From: Xanthomonas hyacinthi
Lineage (GTDB): Bacteria > Pseudomonadota > Gammaproteobacteria > Xanthomonadales > Xanthomonadaceae
Reading direction: 5' to 3'
DNA: 64,000 nucleotides
NCBI RefSeq assembly: GCF_009769165.1
Contig: NZ_CP043476.1
Span: 3,913,001 to 3,977,000 of the forward strand
Shown here: piece by piece, positions 18,553 through 27,898 of the stretch
Layout: each line of letters begins with the position of its first letter
Position numbering within the stretch: position 1 is the first letter of the stretch
Position numbers and translations under genes: made by a program
The notes under the pieces: model-generated
Database searches by the model: none
Seen by the model: the letters and a program-made list of their open reading frames with translations, nothing else
What the model was told of the DNA's origin: nothing

Positions 18553-19566
18553 ATGGCGAAGAGCGCGGTCACCATCAAAGATGTCGCACGCGAGGCCCGG
18601 GTATCCGTGGCCACGGTGTCGCGTGCGCTCAACGGGCACGAGAACGTCGCCGAGCCGGTGCGCACGCTGGTCCTGGAAGTGGCCGAGCGCCTGCGCTACA
18701 GCCCGCACGCGGCCGCGCGCAGCCTCAGCAGCCGCCGCACCCAGACCGTGGGCGTGGTGCTGCCGGACCTGTACGGCGAGTTCTTCTCCGAGTTGATCCG
18801 CGGCATCGACGGCGCCGCGCGCGCGCGCCGCCAGCACCTGCTGGTGTCCAGCTACCACGGCGATCCGGAAGAGCAGGGCCGCGCACTGCGCGCGATGCGC
18901 GGGCGCGTGGACGGCCTGCTGGTGCTGTCGCCGTACGCCGAGCGGCCCGGCTTCCTCACCGACAATCTGCCGCAGGCGCTGCCGACGGTGTTGATCAACA
19001 CCTATCTGCCCGGCGCCGAGTATCCGCTGCTGAGCATCGACGATCACGCCGGCGCGGTGGCGATGACCGAGCACCTGCTGGCGATGGGCCATCGCCGCAT
19101 CGCCTTCGTCGGCGGTCCGGAACTGAACTTCGATGCGCGCGAACGCCTGCGCGGGTTTCGCGACGCCATCGCCGCGCATCCGGGCCAGGCGCAGGGCCAG
19201 GAGTTTCCCGGCCAGTTCGACGAAGCCTCCGGCCATCGCGCGGGGCAGGCGATGCTGCAGGCCGGCACGCTGCCGGACGCGGTGTTCGCCGCCAACGACA
19301 TGGCCGCGCTCGGCTGTCTGTACGCCTTCGCCCAGGCCGGCGTGCGCGTGCCCGACGACGTCGCCCTGGCCGGCTTCGACGACATCCCGCTGGCGCGCTT
19401 CGTTCATCCGTCCCTTACCACGATGCGGGTCAGCATCGCCGGGCTTGGTGCGCAGGCGATGAGCCGTCTGCTGCAGTTGATCGACCGCCCCGACGCCGAC
19501 GACATGCAGCGGCAGACCTTGATTCCGGAGCTGGTCGTGCGCGATTCCAGCATGACCCGTTCGTAG
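18553..19566 (+). CDS. LacI-family transcriptional regulator
   Basis: A 337-residue LacI/GalR repressor. The DNA-binding head (residues 5-60) reads VTIKDVAREARVSVATVSRALNG, followed by the hinge helix region SPHAAARSLSSRRTQTVGVVLP. The rest is a periplasmic-binding-protein-like effector domain with family motifs HRRIAFVGGP, FAANDMAALG and VALAGFDDIPLARFVHP. It is the first gene of a carbohydrate locus. An operator-like site before it suggests autoregulation, and matching sites before the GH144-like gene and malK outline a regulon. The effector sugar is not evident. Confidence 0.9.
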   Translation: MAKSAVTIKDVAREARVSVATVSRALNGHENVAEPVRTLVLEVAERLRYSPHAAARSLSSRRTQTVGVVLPDLYGEFFSELIRGIDGAARARRQHLLVSSYHGDPEEQGRALRAMRGRVDGLLVLSPYAERPGFLTDNLPQALPTVLINTYLPGAEYPLLSIDDHAGAVAMTEHLLAMGHRRIAFVGGPELNFDARERLRGFRDAIAAHPGQAQGQEFPGQFDEASGHRAGQAMLQAGTLPDAVFAANDMAALGCLYAFAQAGVRVPDDVALAGFDDIPLARFVHPSLTTMRVSIAGLGAQAMSRLLQLIDRPDADDMQRQTLIPELVVRDSSMTRS

Positions 19567-19670
19567 CGGCGCGGTTGTCCGCGTCGCAGATGGCTTGCTC
19601 CTCTTTGTCCGTATCGCCGCACCACGCGTCACCAATAACCGGCAATGCCGTTCCTGGAGGGAAGCACCGC

Positions 19671-22646
19671 ATGAAGCACACCCCACGTTGCGCGCGGCCG
19701 GCACGCAAGCTGTTGAGCTGCGCCCTGGCCAGTTGCCTGCTGCTGGGGGCGGCACCGGCGTTCGCGCAGAGCACCGGCGCCACCATCCGTGGGCAGGTCA
19801 TGGTCGATTCCGCGCCGGCCGCCACCGCGCAGGTCACCGCCATCAACCTGGCCACCGGCCTGAGCCGCAGCGTGCAGGCCAACAACGGGGCGTACGCCCT
19901 CGGCGGTCTGCCGCCGGGTTCCTATCGCATCGACGTCGCCGCCAATGGCCAGACCGCCTCGCAGAACGTCACCGTGCAGGTCGGCCAGGTGGCGACGCTG
20001 AACCTGGGCGTGGGCGGCGGCGCGGCCACCGCGACCGCCGGCGATGCCACCACGCTCGGCGCGGTCAACGTCACCGCGCCGGCGCTACTGGAAACCCGCA
20101 CCTCGGAGAACGCCACTTACATCTCCAACAAGCTGATCGAGTCGCTGCCGCGCGCGACCCGCAACTTCCTGGAGCTGGCCGATACCGTGCCGGGCGTGCA
20201 GTTCAGCCGCGACGGCCAGGGCAACACCACGATGCGCTCCGGCGCCACCTCGGCCAATGGCACCAACGTGTTCATCGACGGCGTCAGCCAGAAGAACTAC
20301 GTGCTCACCGGCGGCGTCAGCGGCCAGGATTCGAGCCGCGGCAACCCGTTTCCGCAGTCGGCAATCGGCGAATACAAGGTCATCACCTCCAACTACAAGG
20401 CCGAGTTCGACCAGCTCAGCAGCGCCGCGGTGGTCGCGGCCACACGCTCGGGCGGCAACCAGTTCGAGGGCAGCTTCTTCTGGGACTACAGCAACGACAA
20501 GTGGCGCAAGCCCAGCCCGCTGGAAGAACGCGACGGCAAGCGCGACGCGTTCAAGGAAGAGCAGTACGGCGCCACCTTCAGCGGCCCGATCCTCAAGGAC
20601 GTGGCGCACTTCTTCGTCGCCTACGAGGCCAAGGAATACGTGACTCCGGGCGTGGTCCAGGCCGGTTCGATCTATCGCGACCGCGTCGACGAACTGCCGG
20701 CGAACCTGCAGTCGCAGATCGGCACCTATCCGCAGCCGTTCAAGGAAGACCTGTACTTCGGCAAGCTCGACTGGACCATCGGCGAGAACCACTACTTCGA
20801 GCTCAGCGGCAAGTACCGCAAGGAGACCTCGGTCGACGGCATCGACGGCAGCAACGCCGCCTCGTATGCGACCGATACCTACCAGGAAGACAAGCGCGCC
20901 GACCTGCGCTACCAGTTCACCTACGGCCGCATCATCAATGACGCGCACCTGACCTACGAGAACTCCTTCGTCAATCCGCAGGCGGTCAACGACGGACTCG
21001 GCTACAACCTGATGTACTACCCGGCCGACGGCAATCCGGACACCATCCTCAGCGTCGGCGCCGGCTCCAACTACCAGCGCAAGGGCCAAAAGGGCACGGG
21101 CCTGCAGGACGACCTGACCATCCAGGATCTGCAGTGGTACGGCACGCACACGCTGAAGATGGGCGTCAAGTACAAGCACGTGGAACTCAACACGCTGCAG
21201 CAGATCCCGTACAACCCGCAGTTCTACTACAACATCCTGACCAGCACCGAAGTTCCCTACCAGGTGCAGTTCGGCGATGCGGTCGCCGGCACCGGCGGCG
21301 GCAACGCGGTCTCCAAGAACAAGCAGTACGGCATCTACCTGCAGGACGACTGGGAGGTCAACGAGCACCTGACCCTGAATCTGGGCGTGCGCTGGGACTA
21401 CGAGAAGACCCCGTCGTTCCTGAACTTCCAGACCCCGGCCGACGTCGCTTCGGCACTGTTGAACTGGAGCAACCTCGACAACGCCGACTACACCATCCGC
21501 GACTACATCAGCACCGGCAACAACCGCAAGGCGTTCAAGGATGCCTGGCAGCCGCGCCTGGGCTTTTCCTACGATCTGGCCGGCGATCAGCGCCACGTGA
21601 TCTTCGGCGGCGCCGGCCGCGCCTACGACCGCAACATCTTCGACTACCTGTCGCTGGAACAGCTCAACGGCAGCTTCCGTTCCTACACCTACTACTTCCA
21701 GTCGGCGGCCAATCCGTGCCGCGGCCAGCCATGCCTGGCCTGGGATCCGTCGTACCTGGATCCGGCCACGCTGCAGGCTCTGGTGGCCGGCGGCGGCGCC
21801 GGCAGCGGGCGCGAGATCTACCTGATCGACAACGCCATCAAGACCCCGTACTCGGACCAGTTCAGCCTGGGCATGCGCAATGCGGTGGACCTGTGGGGCA
21901 ATCGGTGGAACACCGAGGCGACGCTGTCGCACATCGCCAGCCATGACGGCTTCGCGTTCATGCTCGGCAACCGCCGCGCCGACGGTTCGTTCTTCGCCCC
22001 TGGCACCACCTATGGCGCGCCGTTCGGCGAAGGCCCGGACGGCTTCGGCAGCGTGCTGCTCGGCACCAATGCGCTGGAGACGCGCAACGACTCGCTGGGG
22101 CTGAAGATCGACAAGCCGTACACCACCAAGTCCGGCTGGGGCGTGACCCTGGCCTACACCTACAGCAATGCCAGGGAGAACCGCCAGTTCGGCGAGCACT
22201 ATTCGCTCGACTACCCGAGCATCGGCGGCTACGGCTGGCACCAGGCCGCCGGCGTGCCCAAGCATCGCCTGGTCGCGACCGCGATCTACGACTTGCCGTG
22301 GGCCATCACCCTGTCCGGCAAGCTGACCCTGTCCACGCCCACGCCGTTCTACGGCAGCAACTGCCTGGCCGGCAACGACCAGTGCTACATCGCCGAGTTC
22401 ACGCCGGACCGCAGCATCGGCTACAAGGACCTGAGCCTGACCTTGAACAAGCAGTGGGACACCGGCAGCAACGTCAAGTTCAACGTCCGTGCCGACGTGC
22501 TCAATGTGTTCAACTGGATCAACTACAACGGCTACGGCGCCAATACCGGTACCGCGACCGACCGGGACACCGCGTATGGCACCACCGATGACCAGATCTA
22601 TGGTCAGATGCGCACGGTCCGGCTGTCGTTCGGCCTGAATTGGTAA
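19671..22646 (+). CDS. Oar-like TonB-dependent receptor for the carbohydrate locus
   Basis: An outer-membrane receptor of 991 residues. A signal peptide (1-33, ending AFAQ) is followed by a carboxypeptidase-regulatory-like beta domain (about 35-120, TIRGQVMVDSAPAATAQV), a plug domain with ESLPRATRNFLELADTVPGVQ and NVFIDGVSQ, and a long beta-barrel ending in SFGLNW with the terminal aromatic residue needed for BamA insertion. Start at the ATG at 19671 preceded by GGAGG. It lies directly after the LacI gene and before the glycosidase and ABC genes, so it probably brings an oligosaccharide into the periplasm. The substrate is inferred from neighbours. Confidence 0.88.
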   Translation: MKHTPRCARPARKLLSCALASCLLLGAAPAFAQSTGATIRGQVMVDSAPAATAQVTAINLATGLSRSVQANNGAYALGGLPPGSYRIDVAANGQTASQNVTVQVGQVATLNLGVGGGAATATAGDATTLGAVNVTAPALLETRTSENATYISNKLIESLPRATRNFLELADTVPGVQFSRDGQGNTTMRSGATSANGTNVFIDGVSQKNYVLTGGVSGQDSSRGNPFPQSAIGEYKVITSNYKAEFDQLSSAAVVAATRSGGNQFEGSFFWDYSNDKWRKPSPLEERDGKRDAFKEEQYGATFSGPILKDVAHFFVAYEAKEYVTPGVVQAGSIYRDRVDELPANLQSQIGTYPQPFKEDLYFGKLDWTIGENHYFELSGKYRKETSVDGIDGSNAASYATDTYQEDKRADLRYQFTYGRIINDAHLTYENSFVNPQAVNDGLGYNLMYYPADGNPDTILSVGAGSNYQRKGQKGTGLQDDLTIQDLQWYGTHTLKMGVKYKHVELNTLQQIPYNPQFYYNILTSTEVPYQVQFGDAVAGTGGGNAVSKNKQYGIYLQDDWEVNEHLTLNLGVRWDYEKTPSFLNFQTPADVASALLNWSNLDNADYTIRDYISTGNNRKAFKDAWQPRLGFSYDLAGDQRHVIFGGAGRAYDRNIFDYLSLEQLNGSFRSYTYYFQSAANPCRGQPCLAWDPSYLDPATLQALVAGGGAGSGREIYLIDNAIKTPYSDQFSLGMRNAVDLWGNRWNTEATLSHIASHDGFAFMLGNRRADGSFFAPGTTYGAPFGEGPDGFGSVLLGTNALETRNDSLGLKIDKPYTTKSGWGVTLAYTYSNARENRQFGEHYSLDYPSIGGYGWHQAAGVPKHRLVATAIYDLPWAITLSGKLTLSTPTPFYGSNCLAGNDQCYIAEFTPDRSIGYKDLSLTLNKQWDTGSNVKFNVRADVLNVFNWINYNGYGANTGTATDRDTAYGTTDDQIYGQMRTVRLSFGLNW

Positions 22647-22724
22647 GCGATTGCAGCAAGGCCGCCACGGAAGGTTGCGTGGCGATCGCAGCGGATCCCG
22701 GAATGGGATAGGTTCAACCGTGCA

Positions 22725-22738
22725 TGTAAGCGATTTCA
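22725..22738. promoter_or_regulatory. LacI-type operator upstream of the GH144-like gene
   Basis: TGTAAGCGATTTCA, a near-match to TGnAAnCGnTTnCA with both half-site ends intact. It ends 16 bp before the ATG at 22755, so a bound repressor could block transcription into, or ribosome access to, the glycosidase and ABC genes. Confidence 0.7.
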
Positions 22739-22754
22739 CAGGGGTGTCGAAGGC

Positions 22755-24377
22755 ATGAAACCGGGCAGCGTCGCACGCTCACCATTGGTCCTGCTGCTGG
22801 CGGCGGTCACGCTGCTGGCATCCTGCAAGAAAACCGAGGAGCCCTCCGTAACGGACAAGAAGCCGGTAAAAGTGATCCTGATCGAAGCGGAACTCCCCCC
22901 CAAGCTGGTCAAACCCGAATTGCCGCCGCTGTTCGACGACATCGAACGGCGCACCTTCCAGTTCTTCTGGGACACCACCAACGAGCAGAACGGCCTGGCG
23001 GTGGACCGCTACCCGTCGCGCCCGTTCGCCAGCATCGCCTCGATCGGTTTTGCGCTCACCGTCTATCCGATCGGCTACGAGAACGGCTGGATCAGCCGCG
23101 AGCAGGCGGTGCAACGCACCCTGACCACGCTGCGCTTCCTGCGCGATGTGCCGGTCGGTCCGCAGCGCACCGGCCGCGCCGGCTACAAGGGCTTCTACTA
23201 CCACTTCCTGGACATGCAGAAAGGCCTGCGCTACGACCAGTGGGTGGAACTGTCGAGCGTGGACACCGCGCTGCTGATGATGGGCGTGCTGTTCGCGCAG
23301 TCCTACTACGAGGGCGACAGCGCCGACGAGAAGGAGATCCGGCAGATCGCCGACACGCTGTATCGGCGCGTGGACTGGAAGTGGATGCAGCAGCGCACGC
23401 CGCTGATCACGATGGGCTGGTACCCCGAGCGCGGCTTCATCCAGCACGACTGGATGGGCTACAACGAAGGCATGATGGTCTACCTGCTGGCGCTGGGCTC
23501 GCCGACCCATCCGGTGGAACCCGATGCGTGGCAGGAGTGGACGCGCACCTACAACAAGGATTGGGGCGTGTACTACGGCCAGGAATACCTGGCGTTCGGG
23601 CCGTTGTTCGCGCACCAGTACAACCACGTCTGGATCGACTTCCGCGACATCCAGGACCAGTACATGCGCGAGCACGGCATCGACTACTTCCTCAATAGCC
23701 GCCGCGCCACGCTCGCGCAGCGCGAGTACGCCATCGACAACCCGATGAAGTGGAAGGAGTACGGCGAGAACGTGTGGGGCCTGACCGCCAGCGACGGCCC
23801 GCAGAACACCACCCAGGACTACCGCGGCGAACAGCGCCAGTTCTTCCATTACCGCACCCGCGGCGCCGGATTGTTCGAGGCCTTCGACGACGGCACGATC
23901 GCGCCGACCGCGGCGGTGTCCTCGATCGTGTTCGCGCCGGAAGTGGCGATCCCGGCGACGCAGGAGATGCACAAGCGCTTCGGCGACTTCATCTATTCCA
24001 GCTACGGCTTCCTGGATTCGTTCAATCCCAGCTTCAACTACGATATCCCGCTCAAGACCGGGCGCATGCTGCCCAACCGCGGCTGGGTCGCTGGCGACTA
24101 CATCGGCATCGATCAGGGCGCGATCGTCACGATGATCGCCAATTACCGCAACGAGTTCGTCTGGACCGTGATGAAGAAGAACAAGTACCTGCGCACCGGC
24201 CTGGAACGCGCCGGCTTCAGCGGCGGCTGGCTGACCCCGGAAGGCGAGGCGCAACCGCTGCCGAAGAAGGACGAACAGGCCGCCGTGGCGCGCGCGCTGG
24301 GCATCGCCGAATCGCGCGCCGCGTCCGCCGAGGCGCAGCCCAATCCCGCGCAGCGCCAACCGCAGAATCCGCAATGA
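22755..24377 (+). CDS. GH144-like lipoprotein, candidate beta-1,2-glucanase
   Basis: A 540-residue lipoprotein (lipobox LASC, Cys24) with a glycoamylase-like (alpha/alpha)6 domain. The motif FQFFWDTTNEQNGLAVDRYPSR, then GWYPERGFIQHDWMGYNEGMMVYLLALGSP and QDYRGEQRQFFHYRTRGAG, are typical of the group that includes characterised GH144 endo-beta-1,2-glucanases and sophorose-releasing enzymes. The last ~50 residues are a Pro/Gln/Ala-rich tail. It overlaps the binding-protein gene by 4 bp (ATGA), so hydrolysis and uptake are coupled. The substrate is inferred from the family; databases would often call it a glucoamylase family protein. Confidence 0.8.
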   Translation: MKPGSVARSPLVLLLAAVTLLASCKKTEEPSVTDKKPVKVILIEAELPPKLVKPELPPLFDDIERRTFQFFWDTTNEQNGLAVDRYPSRPFASIASIGFALTVYPIGYENGWISREQAVQRTLTTLRFLRDVPVGPQRTGRAGYKGFYYHFLDMQKGLRYDQWVELSSVDTALLMMGVLFAQSYYEGDSADEKEIRQIADTLYRRVDWKWMQQRTPLITMGWYPERGFIQHDWMGYNEGMMVYLLALGSPTHPVEPDAWQEWTRTYNKDWGVYYGQEYLAFGPLFAHQYNHVWIDFRDIQDQYMREHGIDYFLNSRRATLAQREYAIDNPMKWKEYGENVWGLTASDGPQNTTQDYRGEQRQFFHYRTRGAGLFEAFDDGTIAPTAAVSSIVFAPEVAIPATQEMHKRFGDFIYSSYGFLDSFNPSFNYDIPLKTGRMLPNRGWVAGDYIGIDQGAIVTMIANYRNEFVWTVMKKNKYLRTGLERAGFSGGWLTPEGEAQPLPKKDEQAAVARALGIAESRAASAEAQPNPAQRQPQNPQ

Positions 24378-25687
24378 GCGCGTTGCGGATGATGCGTCGC
24401 TGGGTGACGCTGGGCGTGCTGGTGCTGGCCGTGTGCGGTTGCGCGCGCGCGCCGCAGGGCGAGGTGGTGCGGTTCTGGGCGATGGGTCGCGAGGCCGAGG
24501 TGGTGGCCGAGCTGATCCCCGAGTTCGAGAAGGAACATCCCGGTATCCACGTGGATATCCAGAACATCCCGTGGACCGCCGCGCACGAGAAGCTGTTGAC
24601 CGCGTTCGCCGCCGACGGGCTGCCCGACGTGTGCCAGCTCGGCAACACCTGGATTCCCGAATTCGCCGCGCTGGATACGCTGCAGCCGCTGCAGCCCTAC
24701 GTGGACACGTCCAAGGTGGTCGATCCGAAGGATTACTTCGCCGGCATCTGGGATACCAGCGTCATCGACGGCCAACTGTACGGGGTGCCGTGGTACGTGG
24801 ACACGCGCCTGCTGTTCTACCGCAAGGACATGCTGAAGGATGCGGGCGTGGAAAAACTGCCGCAGACCTGGGCCGAGTGGGAGCAGGCCATGGCCGCGGT
24901 GAAGCAGCACGTGGGGCCGAAGCGCTACGCGATCCTGATGCCGATCAACGAATTCGAGCAGCAGCTGTCGCTGGGCCTGCAGCTGGACGATCCGTTGCTG
25001 CGCGACCACAACAACTACGGCAACTTCCGCAGCCCCGGTTTCCGCAAGGCGCTGGGCTTCTACGCCAACATGTTCGAACAGGGCTGGGCGCCGAAGATGT
25101 CCGAGACCCAGATCTCCAACGTGTGGGACGAATTCTTCAACGGCTTCTATGCGTTCTACATCTCCGGGCCGTGGAATATCCGCGAGTTCCGCAAGCTGGA
25201 GCCGGCGGCGCTGAAAGGGCAGTGGGGCACGATGCCGTTGCCGGGTCCGAGCGGCCCGGGCGCCGGTATCGCCGGCGGCACCAGCCTGGTGATCTTCCGC
25301 AAGTCGCAGCAGAAGGACGCGGCGTGGAAGCTGATCGAGTTCCTGTCGCGGCCGCAGACCCAGGCGCGGTTCCACGCGCTGATCGGCGACATGCCGCCAC
25401 GGCGCAGCACCTGGGCGTATCCGTCGCTGGCCAACGATCCGTTGGCGCACGCGTTCCGCGATCAGCTGGAGCGGGTCAAGCCGGCGCCGAAGGTGTTGGA
25501 GTGGGAGCGCATCGTGCAGGAAATGCGGCTGGTCACCGAGCGCGTGGTGCGCGGCGGCGAAAGCCAGGAGCAGGCGGTGCAGGATCTGGACAAGCGCGTG
25601 GACGAAATCCTGGAGAAGCGGCGCTGGATCTACCAGCAGCAGCATCCGCAGGCAGCGGCGGCGCCGGCTGCGGGAGCGGCGCCATGA
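24374..25687 (+). CDS. Sugar ABC transporter substrate-binding lipoprotein
   Basis: An extracellular solute-binding protein of family 1 (MalE/UgpB-like), 437 residues. A hydrophobic leader ends in VLAVCGCARAP with Cys21 or Cys23 as the likely lipidated residue. The binding-protein core shows VVRFWAMGREAEVVAELIPEFEKEHPGI, LPDVCQLGNTWIPEF, YGVPWYVDTRLLFYRKDML and a hinge-closing SGPWNIREF. The C-terminus is Ala/Pro-rich. Start chosen at the ATGA overlap with the glycosidase gene. Xanthomonas has MalE-like trehalose/maltose binders of similar type, so the ligand could be an alpha-glucoside, but the adjacent GH144-like gene favours beta-1,2-gluco-oligosaccharides. Confidence 0.85.
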   Translation: MSALRMMRRWVTLGVLVLAVCGCARAPQGEVVRFWAMGREAEVVAELIPEFEKEHPGIHVDIQNIPWTAAHEKLLTAFAADGLPDVCQLGNTWIPEFAALDTLQPLQPYVDTSKVVDPKDYFAGIWDTSVIDGQLYGVPWYVDTRLLFYRKDMLKDAGVEKLPQTWAEWEQAMAAVKQHVGPKRYAILMPINEFEQQLSLGLQLDDPLLRDHNNYGNFRSPGFRKALGFYANMFEQGWAPKMSETQISNVWDEFFNGFYAFYISGPWNIREFRKLEPAALKGQWGTMPLPGPSGPGAGIAGGTSLVIFRKSQQKDAAWKLIEFLSRPQTQARFHALIGDMPPRRSTWAYPSLANDPLAHAFRDQLERVKPAPKVLEWERIVQEMRLVTERVVRGGESQEQAVQDLDKRVDEILEKRRWIYQQQHPQAAAAPAAGAAP

Positions 25688-26565
25688 AGCGCGGTTCCCT
25701 GGTCGGCTGGCTGTTCGCCGGGCCGGCGCTGCTCGTGATCGGCGTGTTCTTCGGCCTGCCGGTGTTGTCGGCGCTGGCGCTGAGCGTCACCGATTTCGAC
25801 CTGTACGCGCTGGCCGACAGCAACCACCTGCGCTTCGTCGGCTTCGGCAACTACATCGAGTTGCTGCAGACGCAGATGTTCTGGAAGTCGCTGTGGAACA
25901 CCACCTACTTCGTCATCGTCGGCGTGCCGCTGTCGATCGCTGCCTCGCTGGGCGCGGCGCTGCTGCTCAATGCGCCGGTGGCGCGGTTCAAGGCGCTGTT
26001 CCGCACCGCGTTGTTCGCGCCGGTGGTGACCACGCTGGTGGCGGTGGCGGTGATCTGGCGCTACCTGTTCCACACCAGCTACGGCCTGGTCAACTACGGC
26101 CTGAGCCATCTGGGCATCGGCCCGATCGACTGGCTCGGCGACCCGCACTGGGCGATGCCGACGATCATGCTGTTCGCGGTGTGGAAGAACTTCGGCTACA
26201 ACATGGTGATCTTCCTGGCCGGCCTGCAGGGCATCCCGCAGGACCTGTACGAGGCCGCGCGCATCGACGGCGCGTCGAAGTGGCGGCAGTTCCTGCACAT
26301 CACCCTGCCGATGCTGGGGCCGGTGCTGCTGGTGGTCGGGGTGATCACCGTGTCTGGCTATTTCCAGCTGTTCGCCGAACCCTACGTGATGACCCGCGGC
26401 GACCCGCTGCAAAGCACGGTCAGCGTGCTGTACTTCATGTTCGAGGAAGGCTTCAAGTGGTGGAACCTCGGCCGCGCGTCGGCGGTGGCGTTCCTGCTGT
26501 TCCTGATCATCCTGGGAGTGACCTCCGTGATGCTGCGCTTCGGCCGCAAGAAGGACCTGGTATGA
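25684..26565 (+). CDS. Sugar ABC transporter permease, MalF/UgpA type
   Basis: A 293-residue inner-membrane permease with six helices. The EAA loop that docks the ATPase reads EAARIDGASKWRQFLHITLPML (about 199-220). It overlaps the binding-protein gene by 4 bp and the next permease gene by 4 bp (ATGA at both ends), so expression is tightly coupled. No ATPase gene follows; the likely partner is the MalK-type gene at 37618. Confidence 0.9.
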   Translation: MKRGSLVGWLFAGPALLVIGVFFGLPVLSALALSVTDFDLYALADSNHLRFVGFGNYIELLQTQMFWKSLWNTTYFVIVGVPLSIAASLGAALLLNAPVARFKALFRTALFAPVVTTLVAVAVIWRYLFHTSYGLVNYGLSHLGIGPIDWLGDPHWAMPTIMLFAVWKNFGYNMVIFLAGLQGIPQDLYEAARIDGASKWRQFLHITLPMLGPVLLVVGVITVSGYFQLFAEPYVMTRGDPLQSTVSVLYFMFEEGFKWWNLGRASAVAFLLFLIILGVTSVMLRFGRKKDLV

Positions 26566-27398
26566 GCCGCGAAATCGGTGCGTCGCGCTGGAACACGCTG
26601 CTGGTCAACGGCGGGCTGCTGGTGCTGGCGTTGATCAGCCTGGCGCCGCTGCTGTGGATGCTGTCGGTGTCGTTCATGCCGGCCGGACAGGCCAGCCGCT
26701 TCCCGCCGCCGCTGCTGCCCACCGGCCCGACCCTGGCCAACTACGGCGAGCTGTTCTCGCGCACCGGCATGGCCCGCAATTTCGCCAACAGCCTGCTGGT
26801 GTCGTGCGCGATCACCTTCGGCTCGCTGCTGGTCAACACCATGGCCGGCTACGCCTTCGCCAAGCTGCGCTTCGTCGGCAAGGAGCGGATCTTCCAGGTC
26901 CTGCTGGCGGCGCTGGTGATCCCGGCGCAGGTGGCGATGCTGCCGCTGTTCCTGCTGATGAAGCAGCTGCACCTGGTCAACAACTTCGGCGGGGTGGTGG
27001 TGCCGGCGCTGGCGACGGTGTTCGGCATCTTCCTGGTGCGGCAGTACGCGCGCTCGATCCCGGACGAGTTGCTGGAGGCGGCGCGCATCGACGGTGCCGG
27101 CGAGCTGCGCATCTTCTTCCAGATCGTGCTGCCGATGCTCAAGCCGGTGCTGGTGACGCTGACCATCTTCACCTTCATGGCCGCGTGGAACGACTTCATG
27201 TGGCCGCTGATCGTACTGACCGACCAGGAGCACTACACCTTGCCGGTGGCGCTGGCGGCGCTGTCGCGCGAGCACATCATGGACGTGGAGATGATGATGG
27301 CCGGCGCGGTGGTGACGGTGATCCCGGTGCTGGCGCTGTTCCTGGCGCTGCAGCGCTACTACATCCAAGGCTTGCTGCTGGGTAGCGTGAAGGGGTGA
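26562..27398 (+). CDS. Sugar ABC transporter permease, MalG/UgpE type
   Basis: A 278-residue permease with six helices and the EAA motif EAARIDGAGELRIFFQIVLPML (about 173-194). AAWNDFMWPLIVL and the C-terminal QRYYIQGLLLGSVKG are hallmarks of the MalG group. It ends the four-gene run glycosidase, binding protein, permease, permease. The 500-bp repeat-rich gap that follows probably ends this transcript or separates it from the 1052-residue gene. Confidence 0.9.
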   Translation: MSREIGASRWNTLLVNGGLLVLALISLAPLLWMLSVSFMPAGQASRFPPPLLPTGPTLANYGELFSRTGMARNFANSLLVSCAITFGSLLVNTMAGYAFAKLRFVGKERIFQVLLAALVIPAQVAMLPLFLLMKQLHLVNNFGGVVVPALATVFGIFLVRQYARSIPDELLEAARIDGAGELRIFFQIVLPMLKPVLVTLTIFTFMAAWNDFMWPLIVLTDQEHYTLPVALAALSREHIMDVEMMMAGAVVTVIPVLALFLALQRYYIQGLLLGSVKG

Positions 27399-27404
27399 GG
27401 GAGC

Positions 27405-27735
27405 GCGCTTGCGAGCCATTGGCTCGCGCGTTCCCGAACGCCCGGCCATGGATGGCCGGGCCGGACGTTCTGGAGTGGGAGTATTGCGCCACGGATGGCA
27501 GCGGTTTTGCCGATCATGGAGCGCCACTGGCGCGCGTTGCGCCGAACGCCTGGCCATGGATGGCCAGGCCGGGTTGTCCGGAGCCGATCCGTTGCGCCAG
27601 GGATGGCATGGGAAAGATGCGAGTGCGGCGATGCGCTTGCGAGCCATTGGCTCGCGCGTTCCCGAACGCCCGGCCATGGATGGCCGGGCCGGCGTGTCCG
27701 GAGCCGGTATGCTTTGCCATGGAGGGCATGGAGGA
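27405..27735. repeat. Three tandem copies of a palindromic repeat unit
   Basis: Each unit holds a palindrome built on GGCCATGGATGGCC (centres near 27450, 27557 and 27678), so the spacing is about 107 and 121 bp. Blocks 27405-27464 and 27633-27692 are identical over 60 bp (GCGCTTGCGAGCCATTGGCT onward). The middle copy has diverged but kept compensating changes in its palindrome arms (CCTGG/CCAGG for CCCGG/CCGGG). Each ends in a TCCGGAGC-like tail. One frame reads through all copies giving repeated RSRTPGHGWPGR, but there is no sign it is a gene. Confidence 0.85.
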
Positions 27736-27783
27736 TGTACGCGTGTGGGGTCGTGCGAATCGCCGGCCATGATGGGCGCGCAC

Positions 27784-27867
27784 CTGTAGCAGGGGCTTCA
27801 GCCCCGACGCCTTACCGGTACAGCGTCGGGGCTGATCCCGAAAAGGGGACAAGAGCCCCTCCTACAA
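27784..27867. repeat. REP-like inverted doublet upstream of the 1052-residue gene
   Basis: CTGTAGCAGGGGCTTCAGCC at 27784 faces its partner GGGGCTGATCCC...GAGCCCCTCCTACAA ending near 27867. The outer ends match as an inverted repeat, and GCGTCGGGGCTG / CAGCCCCGACGC is a perfect inner stem. Same family as the elements at 1388, 2694 and, more weakly, 58895. Confidence 0.75.
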
Positions 27868-27898
27868 AAAAGCCAACGACACAACGGGGAAGAGGTTC

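Noticed and set aside
20085..22739. 884-codon open frame antisense to the TonB receptor gene
   Set aside because: Val/Gly/Ala/Arg-rich shadow without motifs; the opposite strand has a clear receptor with signal peptide and C-terminal aromatic residue.
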